NCBI GenBank assembly: GCA_003999685.1
Contig: CP021226.1
Coordinates: forward strand, 992,001 to 1,056,000
DNA length: 64,000 nt
DNA from: Taiwanofungus camphoratus
Taxonomy: Eukaryota; Basidiomycota; Agaricomycetes; Polyporales; Taiwanofungaceae
Direction: 5' to 3'
The notes below the pieces were generated by a model. It did no database searches, was not told where the DNA came from, and saw nothing but the letters and a program-made list of their open reading frames with translations. This document shows positions 11,612 through 23,762 of this stretch, one piece after another (the first letter of the stretch is position 1; each line of letters opens with the position of its first letter). The translations under genes and the position numbers were made by a program.

Positions 11612-14600
11612 TGGCGACGCAAGGAATGTCGTACAAAGGAATGTGAGAGTCGACGAAGAGGCGACGACTCAGGAAAAGCGCAAGAGCGGGAAGGACTTCG
11701 GGCGCGTGAGGGACCAGCGAATGTTTAGCCCATGGCCGGAAAATTAGCTAAGGAAGCGCAGATATATTTAATTATGGACCCCATGTGTTAACTTACCTTA
11801 GTCGAGTCTGTAAGCGAAGCTGCCAAGGAGTTTGATCGGATAATCGTTCACCATCGGCCGTAAGGATCTGATCTTAGGCAATTGTGGCGACCTGGCACCG
11901 ACAATCCTTGTACAAGGGCGACCTGTTCTTTCACTGCTCACAAACGAACTCAACGGTATCACTGACAACACGGAACAAGGGGAGAGACGGCTGATGCAGT
12001 TGCTGTGGTGCGTGGGATTGTGCGAATTCATGTACGATAGAACACTCGCCGAGGGAATAGAACTCGAAGGAGAAGCGCTTCAGGGGAGCTCGCGCCCGCT
12101 GCGAGGCGCGGACATGGTCGCTTCCGCATGGCAGCGATGCCATTGAATATCCAATCACGTCTGACATGCGAATAGACGAGCGTCATGTTGATGGGCAATT
12201 ATGACACGTCCGAGCTTCAGGCGCCTCAAGGGACGACGAGAAACATTGCACCCAGGCGGGAAAAAATTCCTCAGTCCAGACGGGGTGCACGATGGAGCCC
12301 CCCCAGCAGAGCTTATCCATCATGAGCCTCGCCATAGACGTAATTGGGTCATGCGAGAAGCGGTTCCCGTTGAGCACAACCTAAGCGTGGGAGGAGTGTT
12401 GATAACACTGGAAAAAGAAGACACCACGCACGTAGTCAGTACCATCAAGGGATACGGGCTGGTCTCCACACAAGCATACGTTCTTATACCGTATTTGAAC
12501 ATCCCATTCACTCTACATAGTGCTCTACTTTTGTCACCTAGAAACAGTTGCGAATGGGTTGTTTGGTGTCCGAGGATAGCAATCGATAAACTAAAGCCCA
12601 TTGTTAAGTGAATACGAGAGACTGACCTATTGGTGCCGAAACATGAGTAATGCGATGCTTCGCACGCAAAGGTTAATTGGCAGGTTTGAGCTTCTGTATC
12701 TCTTCCACAACACTGACGATCAAGCCTCGTGTCCCTTGCACGTTCAACACCGATATTGTGTAGACTCGTTCCAACATTTGAAGACGCCGCTCATGCAGAC
12801 GGGAGCCCATCCACCGAAACAGTAATGAGCAGTCGAAACAATGATACGTGGTGTCATTAGTACCTGAATGTTCCACGCTTCTTGTGAATGAACACAAAGG
12901 ACTGACCTATTGAAGCCGAAACATGAGTAATGCGATGTTCGACGGTAGCTAACGCGGGCGCACAAAAAGGTTAATTGGCAGGTTTGGGCTTCTGCGTCTC
13001 TTGCAAAACACTGACGATCAGGCCTCAGACCTCGTGCCCCATACACGTTCAACACCGACATTGTGTGGTCTCGTCCCTGCATCTGAAAACGCCGTTCACG
13101 TAGACGGGAGCCCTTTTGCCGATGCAAAAATGAGCAATCGACACGTCATGATACTATCCGGACCTGCAAGCTCTGCCCTTCTTGCAGACGGAACGAACGG
13201 ACTCGAGAACCCCCTGTTACGAAAACAGCAGAGGCCTCCTGATCAGTGTCGTCAGCGAGTGATATTGGAGGAAGCCGACCTATTTGCAAGGGTTGGCGAT
13301 AGCGACACCGGTGAGCAGATCACGACTTTGCGTTTTCCTGCGTCACGTAGACGTCAAACCCCTCGAAGCCTATATGGCATATCTATGCTGTCTAAGGATG
13401 AGACCGTCCCGTCAAGATGTCCCGTGTCAGCGTTGCCCTTGATGCGTGAAGACACCGATGTCCGATGGTGCAAGGTCGCCTTTGCACATTGCGAAGGACG
13501 AGTCGATAGCATCATCTACATTGAAAAATGCGCATGAGTGCGATGCGAGCGCTCGCCACATCATGCATAGGACTCGCAGTCCTGATCCCTACGCCGCTTC
13601 CGCCGAAAGTGCTCACCCTTGTGTATGTTATCGCGTGAAACCACCATTAGTTGCGCCCTCATTTCGGGTTGCGACAAACGGAAGAGAACATCATGATATG
13701 GGTTCATAAAGCACACGACATACCTTCTGCCTATCGTTTGCTGATACTTCAGCCGTAGTTGGGCTGGAGCAGATCAACTGCGGTCCGTGCCCAAAGTCTA
13801 GCAGTATACTTAGCCCGATTGCACATCCGAAAGTTCCTGGCGATGTTCAGGCAGCATAGATCATTGTGAATGGCAGAATGGTACATGGCACACCGTCTCA
13901 TCGGCTGTTGTAGTCGAAGTCTAAGATGATCCAGGCCGACCAAGTCAAGCAAGTACCTTTCAAATAAGCAACCGCAGAATCCCCGCTAGCACCGCCCAGA
14001 CCATCCGCCCAGAATACAGCAAAACAGCATGATGGGGCGACGCGAAGAAGGGCAGCACAAACTGCGGAGGGGGATCCGGCAGAGATGTAGTCCCGTGAAG
14101 CCCAACCATAAGCAATAGATCGTCGAGCGCGTCCTGCGATATGAAAAGCTACGCAAGGGACAGAAGTACGTGCTTCTCGTGTTCCCCAACTCTGTACCTC
14201 TAAGCATGAGAGCGCGCAGCCGGAGGCATCCTCAATAAGCTCTCGGAACATAGACTGTGTGCGATAAGAAGCCCGGGCCCCTCCCGGGATGCTCGCGCGG
14301 ATATCTATGTAGAGCGGACGGCCTTTGGGAGAAGCGGCCGAAAGAGGCAGGAGAGCTAGCGCAACTTGTGCCACGGGACCCCGCGCAATTGAGTGTCGAG
14401 GGAGCATCCGACGGCTCTTGCAGCGAGGGTGACCGCTGCAACCAGCGGCCTCTCCCCACTGGGCAGCCCATGTGAGCGGCTCATCACGCCCGACGGTCAG
14501 ATGACGGCACAGGCCTGTGTATTGTAGAATGCGTCAATGCGCCGCGAGCGCCGACAGAGGCGCAGAGCCGCCCGCAGCGTATACATGTGGGCCCACACAC

Positions 14601-16040
14601 GTGAGCCAGGCGGAAGGCGAAGACGCAAGAAGGGCCCTGGAACTGAATGAAGAAGGAGACACACAATATGAAGGTACATTTGAAGCCGCGAACGCGCTCG
14701 AAGACTCGGAAGACGCGGCTTGGAGCGTGTCCGAAGACGCAAGGAGATCTGGGGACCATATGTGGGACGGTATTTTCCTCCATCGTGCAAAGATAACCGA
14801 GGTGTGCGACGAATGCAGTGGAATGGTCGAGGTTGTGCTTGCAAAGACCGAACATGGAAGGAGGGCTGCAGACGCTGGCGATTTGGGGAACGATGTTGTT
14901 GGAGTATAGTGCTACTAACGTATCTTTGCTCCACGCGTCTTTGAGTTGAGGCTTCTTCGCTGGGCAACCCAACGCACTCATGCAGGGTGTGTTTTCGAGA
15001 GGCAAAGGCCTGAAATGGGCATGTCTCACAGACAGCGCGTGGGCGTCTCATTCCATGAGATGTCCTGACACCTTCTCCGCGCACTGAAATATGCACCCCA
15101 GAGATAACCGGCATCACGAGAAAGCAGAAAGCAATGCAACGGGGGTGACACCTCTGACGATGAGAGGGACGGTCAGCTGGCATTCAGCGGAGAGATAACA
15201 ACAAGTCGACGTTGACTCTTGAGGTACGGCACAGGTTGGCTGTGGTGCGGAATATGCATATGTCGCGGTGGAGACTTTCCCAGTTTGGTGCCCAGTCCTT
15301 ACGCAGTCCCCGATGCACGTTCGGGCACTTTCGGGCTCAACACAGGCCATGACGATCTTTTGCGAGTGGCTAAGTAGTATGCCGACCCCCTGTGTGCCGC
15401 TGCCCTGGTTATCGGAACGCCTACTTGCGTGCTTCGAAACATTCCTGCGCAAATTTTCGAACGGTGACAAATGCACAAAGGTCTTCGCGAAGAGCGGCAC
15501 GTTGGCGCTATCTACAGACTATATCACCCTGATGCTAGCCATGGTGGCTCTGAAGCCAAAAGAACGGCTCCGAGTCATCCCCGGCTTGGTTGAAACTTGA
15601 GACCCCCGATTTGCAGGAGGGATGGGATCTGGCGCGCATGAGATAAGGCGGGCAACGTTTGCTGCGTCGGTGGAGCGCCGGGTGGCCACGGACGCGATTA
15701 GATAAGCTTCCCGATCGGGCAAACCCAACGCTGTTGCCTTTTACGACTCAACGCCAGCATCGATGCCTGGGATTTTCGACACTCGCGTCCCGAAAAGGAA
15801 GGCACCGTGTTACAGGGCAATTGGGGCCTGCCTTACGTGGTGCGCCTCTCTGCAGGCCTCATTCATTCGCCAGAAGAAAATGATGTCTGCCCTGGACGCC
15901 ACCCCGATTTTGGAGCCCTTTCTTCTCTTTCCCGACCCACCCAAGCGCTCCACTCGCTCGGCCAATTTGGCCATCTCCCCTGTCGACAGATCGTCACCGT
16001 CACCTAATCGGTTTCACGTCAGACATGGCCTTTCTCCAAA
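11612..16040. other. Gene-poor block, 4.4 kb, no supported gene
   Basis: Apart from the promoter of the minus-strand SH3 gene at its left edge and the phosphatase promoter at its right edge, no frame shows a recognisable domain or a consistent exon chain. Several medium frames overlap on both strands at about 13.9-15.2 kb and look like chance or decay. A tandem duplication (12621-13190) is listed separately. An old decayed insertion is possible but I see no terminal repeats. Confidence 0.5.
12621..13190. repeat. Diverged direct tandem duplication, unit about 280 bp
   Basis: Two head-to-tail copies begin at 12621 and 12901; both open with ACTGACCTATTG and share GCCGAAACATGAGTAATGCG. They stay alignable through GGTTAATTGGCAGGTTTG, ACACTGACGATCA, CACGTTCAACACCGA and GACGGGAGCCC. 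The second copy carries small insertions, for example near 12945-12965 and 13020-13040. Neither copy holds a convincing reading frame, so this looks like duplicated non-coding or decayed sequence. Confidence 0.85.
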
Positions 16041-16043
16041 ACA

Positions 16044-16050
16044 TATATAA
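16044..16050 (+). promoter_or_regulatory. TATA-like box of the HAD phosphatase gene
   Basis: TATATAA lies about 140 bp before the ATG at 16189, followed by a pyrimidine-rich leader. Spacing and context fit a strong TATA-type promoter. Confidence 0.5.
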
Positions 16051-16188
16051 GGGCCCTCCGTTTCTGTCAACCATCCCCAGTCCAAATCAAAACCTCCTCG
16101 AGTCATACACAGAACAGGATCCCTCACAGGAACCTGCACATTCTCGCTTTCTTTGACGAACTCGACTTTCACCATCCAGTCTTCCACC

Positions 16189-17363
16189 ATGTCTTTCGAC
16201 ACCGCTTCCCAGCACACTTTCTACGTTGACGCCGTCCTCTTTGACATGGTGTGTATCCTTTCAAACCAACCCTTTTCGCCTCTTCGTCTTTTACTTTGCA
16301 AATGCTAACTCTGACAGTGTGTTCATAGGATGGCACACTCACCGACTCCATCTCGGCAGTCGAGGCGGCCTGGGGTAAGGTAGCGAAGGACATTGGGCAG
16401 GACCCAGCGTATGTCATCGCTGCCACACACGGCAAGCGCGCCGTCGACAACCTCGCCCAGTTCAAGCCGCACATCAAGGCGCACGAGATGGACGACGAGG
16501 TCACCAAGTTCGAGGAGTCCATCCTCTTCTTCGCCGACGCGTACAACAAGCACGGGCCTGGTTCGCGCCAGAACTCGCCTGTCGTCTCCGCCGTCTCCAC
16601 GCCCGCACTCACACCCACCAGCTCGACGCCGTCGTCGCGCACATCCTCCCGCGCCTCATCCTTCGTCGGCGGCCTCAGCAACCTCGCCGCCTTCAGGAGA
16701 AGACCATCGTTTCTGCACCGCGTCAGCAGCCTGCTCACTATGACCGGCGCGCCAGCGGACCGCGTGCAGATCGCCGACCCCACGCAGGAGGAGAGCGCGA
16801 TCGCCGAGCCGACGAAGGAGGAGAAACACCAGCTCGCCGCGTGGCAGCAGGAGGCCACCGCGGTCGACCGCTCTGTGCGCATCCTCCCCGGTGTGAAGAG
16901 GATGATCGACTCGATCCCCCAGGGCCGCTACGCAGTTGCGACCTCTGGCGCTAAGACCTACGGTAAGCCATCCCGCCATGCATGCTCATCGACTTGATAC
17001 TGATAACGATTTCCTCCAGCACACGGTTGCATGACCCGCGTCGGCATTACCCCGCCGCCGGTGACGATCACCGCAGACGACAAGCGCCTCAAGGCGGGTA
17101 AGCCCGCACCCGACCCGTTCCTGCTCGCCGCGGAGTGTCTCGGGTACGACGCGAAGAAGTGCCTCGTCTTCGAGGACTCGCCCTCCGGCATCCGCGCGGG
17201 CGTCGCGTCTGGCGCGACGGTCATCGCCGTCTGCACGAGCCACGAGCGATCAAAGATCGAGAACTGCGGCGCGCACTACATCGTCGAGACAATGGACAAG
17301 GTGAAGTGCGAGTGCGTCGGCGAGGGCACAGATATGAAGTTGAAGTTCACCGTCATGCATTGA
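16189..17363 (+). CDS. HAD-superfamily phosphatase, glycerol-3-phosphatase/2-deoxyglucose-6-phosphatase type
   Basis: Three exons (16189-16248, 16329-16962, 17020-17363) give 345 residues. The HAD motifs are intact: motif I FDMDGTLTDS (nucleophile Asp19, Asp21), motif II TSGAKTY, the Lys of GKPAPDPF, and motif IV VFEDSPSGIRAG. This order and wording match fungal GPP1/GPP2 and DOG1/DOG2, which remove phosphate from glycerol-3-phosphate or 2-deoxyglucose-6-phosphate; sequence alone does not settle the substrate. Unusual: between HGPG (about residue 98) and DRSVRILPGVKRM (about 185) there is a Ser/Thr-rich insertion of some 85 residues that compact yeast enzymes of about 250 residues lack. The ATG has a favourable CCACC context and a TATA-like box sits about 140 bp upstream. 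Confidence 0.9.
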
Positions 17364-17859
17364 TACCTGTCTGGGCGTGGCTCTAGTATATCCGCTTTCT
17401 TCCTTCCCTTCGCTGTTTGTCGTCGTCATCGTTTGCTGCAGATCATGAACCCTGTACAATATAATAGCTTGCTCGTCCATATCTTTTTTTACATCCATTG
17501 TGGAGTGCGATGAGACCTGAAATCGACAGAACGCCCGTGAGTAAGTAATAAGGTATAGAAAGCCTGCATGCCGCGGCAGTAACGCGGGTTATAGATATGG
17601 GTTATGCCGTCATCTGAGTCAGGCTAAGTACACTCCGCGACGCGTTCGCGCCCTATTCTACCTTTCACATTGACCACCAGGTCGATAATGCTTTGGGCTC
17701 TTGACGCGCTGTAACAAGCTGCGCAACATAAACAGGCGTGTGCGTCTGCCAGTGCAAATCGAAATTCGTCGTGGGCTATCGCGTGCCTGACCAAGTTCGT
17801 CGACGAGCTTCCTCAAGCTCGACTACTAGTAAACGACCAGAGCTTGAAGTCTCGCTGTG
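17364..17859. other. Short intergenic region (3' UTR and Rad4 promoter)
   Basis: About 500 bp between two genes on the same strand. No coding exon is seen. Confidence 0.6.
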
Positions 17860-20800
17860 ATGAACGAGAGCAGTTCTGTTGTCGGAGGTGATAGCGACGA
17901 CGACTTTGACTGGGAGGAAGTCGTCGTCCCGCAAAACGATGAGCAACAGCCCGCCAGCTCTGCCAACACCTTGAAGGATGTCGGAGAAGGCCCGTCTGAG
18001 CGGCCTAACATTGAGATCACAATACAGACACGTCGGAAGCAGAATTTCCCACCCAAGTGCGTTGCTAGTCAACATGGTATTGCATCATCTCACTGTTCAG
18101 TGTACAGGAAGAATCCAAAGGCTGAACGATTGTACGCTGAGCGTCTCGCTCGCCTGACTTGCCACCAGATACACACAGTATGCCTCCTCGCGAACGCACG
18201 GATACGCAACAAATGGCTGAACGATCCCCTCCTGCATGTATGTATGTTCTCTCCACAATTCTGCCACGCGGGCGCCCTTCCTCACCCGTCTCCGCACCAA
18301 GGCTCGACTCATGTCTCTGGCCCCGCTGCCACTGCAAACCGCGTTCACCGGCATCTCCAGGACGCGCATCCCGGAGGCCTCCATGCGCGGGCGCCAGTTC
18401 GAGTCCGCCATCACACGCCTGGCCGAGTGGTGGAGCAGCACCTTCCGCGTCGAGCACACCGGCCACGTCCGCAGCCGCACGTTCGACGAGGTGCAGCAGC
18501 AGATCGCTGCAGACGCGAAGGGGAAGGGGAGGGCGCGCGACGACGAGGATGAAGCGGAGGTGATCAGGAGCGAAAAGAGCCTGATGAAGCACGCGCTGAT
18601 GCTCCGCGGCTCACGAGACACGAGCGCCCAGCTCTTCACGGCTTTGTGCAGGGCACTTGGCATTCCCGCCAGACTGGTCGTCAGCCTGCAGAGTGTGCCC
18701 TGGCAGGCGAGTGTCGGTAAGCCAAAGTCTCCCCCGAAGAAGACCAAGGACTCCGCGTCAGGTAAAGGAAAGGCGAAGGCGAAGGCGGTGGAGGATGAGC
18801 CGGGTGAAGAGAATGACGATGAAGAAGACGAGGACATGGACATGGAAGAGGTGCAAATCCCTAACTCGCCATCTCTTACTGTAAACAGTGAGGGGAAGGG
18901 CAAGGCTAAGGAGAACGGAACCTTTCCAGGAGACGGACAGCGAGTGGATGGAGGCAGCTCGACGTCAGCAAACGGTACAGGTGAGGGAAAACAGAAGGCG
19001 CCTCCCGTGATCAAGTTACGCAAGACAAGAGGTCGCAAGCTTGGTTCAGCGATGTCCGAGAAGCCTAAACGAAGTACGTTAGTCCCTTCGCTGTTTCAAC
19101 TTCCTCCGCTTTTACCCCTGCGTGTGAATTGTACCAACGTCGATCTTTCAACTGCTAATGTGTTGATAGGAGCTCGCACCCCGGATCCAACTACGACACC
19201 TCCCGTATTCTGGACTGAAGTCTTCTCACGAGCGGATACCCGCTGGCTCCCGATCGACTCTATTCGGTGTATCATCAACAAAAGAAAGGCCTTTGATCCC
19301 ACTCCTTCCAGCAATGCGTCGACAAAGCTGGACAGACGTAGGCCAGTCAAAGTAGAGAACCGGATGGTCTACGTTGTCGCCTTCGAAGAAGACGGTTATG
19401 GACGGGACGTCACGCCGAGATACGCTAGAGAATATGGTGCAAAAGTAGCGAAGGTTCAGCAGGGAGGTAAAGGTAGGAGAGAATGGTGGGAAAGAATCCT
19501 CGCCCTAATCAAGCGACCTTATAGACTGGTGAGTTTGCTGATAGCCGCAGAATGGTTCGAGATTCCTCGCATCCTGTCCTCCTGTATACGTCTCGTGTGA
19601 TCTTGGAGCCTTGCTCATATGCGTCAACGGATTTATTACGCAGCACAGGGACGATCTCGAGGACGAGGAGTTGCAAAACCACCAGCTCACTGAGGGAATG
19701 CCTACGACCGTCGCCGGTTTCAAGGACCACCCACTGTGAGTGCCAAGCACAAACTTTAATCATAAAAGCCTCTGTACGACACTGACCGACAATCCTCTGA
19801 TGGTATAAGATATGCCTTAGAGAGACATCTCAGACGGGACGAGGTGATTTACCCCCTCGTTGAGCTGGGAAAATTTAGAGGAGAGCCAGTATATCCACGT
19901 TCGTCCGTGCTATCACTAAAGACCGCGGAAAACTGGATGCGTCAAGGACGCAAAGTCCGCGAAGGCGCCCAACCGATGAAGTGGGTGAAGCAACGAGCCA
20001 TGACGGTCAACAAGCAACGCGCGATTGAGATGGCGCTTGCGGATAGAAAAGATTTGGCTGCCGGTCCAGACAACGATGGGGAAGGCTTCGCGAGCGAGGA
20101 AGGTGTCATGCAAGGATTGTACGCCAAAAATCAGACCGAATTGTACACGCCTGATCCAGTCGTTGATGTAAGGAGGTCTTACTAACTCTCACGCTTCGAT
20201 GTGATACTCACGCAATGACCAACGTTGAAGGGTAAAATTCCAAAAAATGACTTCGGGAATATCGATCTATACGTCCCATCGATGTTACCAGCGGGTGCGG
20301 CTTATCTCCCCTGTAAGTTGACTCACGTGCACGATGTCTATGATATTCACTATCGTGACCACATAGACAAGGGCACGGCAAAAATCGCGCGACAGCTCGG
20401 AATTGATTTCGCAGAAGCTGTCGTGCGTGCTTCTTAGCCTTAGTTACGAATACAACAACACTCACCCGTTCCTTGCTGGTGCATTTCTCAAGACGGGCTT
20501 CGAATTCAAAAAACGAAGAGCCTACCCCGTCATAACTGGTATAGTCGTTGCAGCGGATAATGAAGACACTGTACTCGAGGTAGACAGGCACAACTTTTGA
20601 TGTGCCCTCTGTTGTAGTTCGCCCTTCTGCCACTGACATCTGATGACCTGCTCATAGGCGTATTGGGAAGCCGAACATGTTGCCGAAGACAAAAGACGCG
20701 CAAAACGGCAGGAACAAGTAATCAAAAGGTGGACAAAGCTAGTGCAAGGCCTTCGCATCCGACAGCGGTTGCAAGATCAATATGCTGACGTGGAACAGCG

Positions 20801-21602
20801 TGAGAGTTCTGTCGCGGATGCCAAAGAAGAGGTCCGGATTTGTTTTCATTTACGCTAGGACATTTCTAAGTGGCAATTTTATCAGGATGGACAACCACAA
20901 GGGGGATTTCTTACGGGAGCAGATGACGTCGTAGAGCCATTTACCCTGCCAAGGAATTTTCACGATATACCTGCGACGTCCGCTCAAATGTCACTGGTCC
21001 TAACCAGATATGCGCACGATGACAACCCGCGGACTGATAGACGGGAAGATACGGCACCGGTACTTTCACCACCCGCAGAGGAAATCGAGGGCAGTGAAGA
21101 TGATGCCATGGAGACCTTACCTCCAGTACAGTCCGAGTGCAAGACAAGTAGCATCCCAAAAAGCATGCTAGAGCTTGCTCAAGCTGCAGCAGGGCAAGAT
21201 GAGGAGGGACAAGATACCGACCATTTGCCTTTACCGTCTTCCCTGCCAGATGACAGTGCGGCAGGCGAAGAAAACGGGAGAGCAACTACAACGAGCACTC
21301 ACGCTCCACGTAGCGGGACAAAAACACCGAGAGGGACACTGCAGAAGAGAAGGGGCACGTCACAGTCCGACACACGTCGAACAAGGAAGCGCCGCAGAGA
21401 AGACGCAAGCAGTGCGGACGCCGTTTCGGAGATAGAAAGCCCCATTCCAACCAGATCCTCACCAGCAAAACGCGCAAAATCCTCCGCGCCTCCGGTGCCT
21501 GTGCCGACCAGGGTCCTTCGGACTCGAACACCGAAAAGTGCGAGCAAAATCCAAGAGGAACGGGAACGGGAAGAAGCGTACAGAAGAGCGACGGCTCGAT
21601 AG
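17860..21602 (+). CDS. RAD4: DNA damage recognition protein Rad4/XPC
   Basis: Eleven exons join in phase: 17860-18056, 18108-18237, 18302-19073, 19170-19528, 19644-19735, 19810-20167, 20231-20312, 20367-20422, 20493-20579, 20658-20831 and 20886-21602, giving 1007 residues. The transglutaminase-like fold is split: its first half surrounds [18 protein letters not shown], then a charged low-complexity insertion of about 130 residues, then [20 protein letters not shown]. The three beta-hairpin domains follow ([57 protein letters not shown] to [19 protein letters not shown]). The last 230 residues are disordered and basic. The family starts global nucleotide excision repair by opening damaged DNA, with Rad23 as partner. 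Its stop lies 35 bp from that of TRM61 on the other strand. Confidence 0.96.
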
Positions 21603-21637
21603 TCATTAAACATCTCCCAATCGTAATACCTTATGGA

Positions 21638-23762
21638 TTAATTATTGATTCCATACTTTTTGTATCCTGGCCAGCTCGCAATCGTTATTTGAGTTCTAAA
21701 TAAACTGGAACGACTTACAACTACTGGAAGAGTGTCGCTCGTTGTGCCTAATAGATTTGAGGAGACCGTCCCAGCATTCGCGTTCGCAGGCAAAAGACAT
21801 GCAAATGTCAGGTAAGAAGTATGTCCGCGAACCTCGGGAAATGCTTTCGAGACGCTGAGCTTCGTTGGAGGCGGGTCGATGGGAATAGGGTCTAAGTCTA
21901 CGCCAGATGAGGGATTTGATTCATCTAGTCGAAGCAACTGCATCGGGCCTGGGTCGCTCTCTTTCGCAGCAGAAGCTGGTTGCTCGTGTTCACTGGCTTT
22001 GGACTCGCTTTCATCGTCTGTCTTCGGTCTCTTACCCGTCACGCCTGCTTCAGCGTCCGCTTCTGCTGTGCTTTCACGCTTTCTCTTCGTGGCAACGGCC
22101 CGGGAATTGGCGATTTGCCGCAGGCGTTTTTCTTCCCTCCTCTGTTCTGCTTTCTTTAGTCTTTCGCTTATCTCGCTGATCGGCACCAGAGAAGGGATGG
22201 CGTCGATTTGGTGAGGGCGGATAAGTGTTTCGTACATGGCGATGTCTGTTGGTGGGCACGCCATTGATTTTCGGATCAGCTATGGTTGCGCTTGCAGTAT
22301 ACGGTGCGTCAATTTACTGACCGGTGAATCCAGCGTCATTGAGGGCGCTCACAGTCCGCAGAACTTGCTCCACACAAGGGCTGAAGCAGCAAATCCGCGT
22401 TATGCAATCTTTCTGTAAAATCAATCAGCATTGCAAATCATTTTGCGTAGCCACTGTGTTGCGCGGTGTGCGAGGTGAATTCAATTACCCGTAGAGCCTT
22501 CTTCGCGTATTCCACTGCGTCCCATGGCGCCGGTAGATCAAGAAATACTAAACGGGCCGTCAGCGGTGATGCATGGTATCTTCGTGACGGAGTTCGAGAT
22601 ACACTGACCCGAATCAACTTTGTCGATAACAGTGAACCCATCCTTACATACATTACGGTGGGTAAGGGTGACTACACCGTCCATACCATGCCGAGCAAAC
22701 TCTTCCCTGTAACCGCGTCAGCGACTTTGCCAGTTATCATCACCACCATAGAGCAACAAGGAGGAAGAATCCGAAGACCTCAAAGGTTATCGAGTTGGAC
22801 TCGGTATGCTCTCCGAGGACCTAAGAAGCACAGATGATGCAGACGATCGCAATAAGAACCAGACCTACCTGGCCTTGTTGACGCGCGCTTCGTGAAATTC
22901 ATATGACCACAAGTGCCCTGATGAGCCTATGGTGCGCACGACTGAGTGAGAGAAAGAGGCTGAACCGGTTCCTGATGGACAAATTGGAATGGAACGACAA
23001 GGCAGTAGTAAGCCGAGCTGCTACAGTTACCAGATATAAATGACGTGCCTGGAGGTCCAAACGTCCATATGACTAAGTTTCAGACCGAGAAAGCGGAGAA
23101 AGAACAGAAGAAACGTTGAAACCGCGGAGAACGATGCATGTTGAGCAAATATACCGTCATGATAGGCAGAGCGCTCATGTGGGTAGATTCGACAAGCCAT
23201 CTTGGGTGAGCTCAACCCGCACTCGTCCCTTCGCAAAGTACGCGACCGCTGATAATTCGGTTAAAAGTCAATTGTGACTTATTATCGAAGGTAGAAGTGC
23301 GGCAATTGCGATACTTCTATCTCCGCAGGACAGGGTCGCAAGATAGTGTCCTATGTACGTACCGGCCTCTATGACACGGCTACCAGGCTTGATGTTCAGC
23401 CAAGAGATGACGAACGCAATGTCCGCCAGGTAGAGGATTTGGGTGCGGTGGGGAAGGGCAAGCGTCCACAGCTCAGGCGTGGGCCTTAGAACGTGGATGA
23501 ACCCCTTTCCGTTGCGCGAGCCCACTTTAGAGCCATAGGGAACGCCAACCAGGTCAGAGTGACGATATACACCAAATTTGCTATTGAGTTCTTTGCCTGG
23601 AGTGATCACTAGTGGTTGTATCAAGTCTCTGGTCTGAAGAAGGGTACGTAGTTACTCGAGACGAATAAGAAGACGGGAAGATGCGAAGACAAAAAGGAAG
23701 GCACTGACCAGCCATATAATGACAACGTCCCCTTCGGCAATTTCACGAGCGGTAGACCACAT
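21638..23762 (-). CDS. TRM61: tRNA (adenine-58-N1)-methyltransferase catalytic subunit TRM61
   Basis: Seven exons in transcription order, all in phase: 23762-23709, 23633-23363, 22971-22869, 22706-22609, 22547-22489, 22412-22322 and 22245-21638, giving 427 residues. The N-terminus begins MWSTAREIAEGDVVIIWL. The Trm61 signature RPTPELWTLALPHRTQILY precedes the SAM-binding motif EAGTGSASFSHSV at about residues 106-118. Other conserved blocks are SYEFHEARVNKAREEFARHG and VFLDLPAPWDAVEYA. The end carries a Lys/Glu/Asp-rich insert followed by RGHTSYLTFACLLP. In yeast the enzyme (Gcd14) acts with Trm6 to make m1A58, needed for initiator tRNA stability. A lysine-rich segment (KRKRE, GKRPK) may serve nuclear import. 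The start was chosen from its match to the family N-terminus. Confidence 0.95.

Noticed and set aside
12601-13200. CRISPR-like or satellite array
   Set aside because: Only two diverged copies of about 280 bp without spacers; it is a simple tandem duplication.
16169-16882. Minus-strand frame of 237 codons
   Set aside because: Antisense shadow of the HAD phosphatase exons; no domain and no splice context of its own.
18097-19038. Long minus-strand frame of 313 codons
   Set aside because: It is antisense to Rad4, whose exons are confirmed by family motifs; the open frame reflects the GC-rich third positions of the sense gene.
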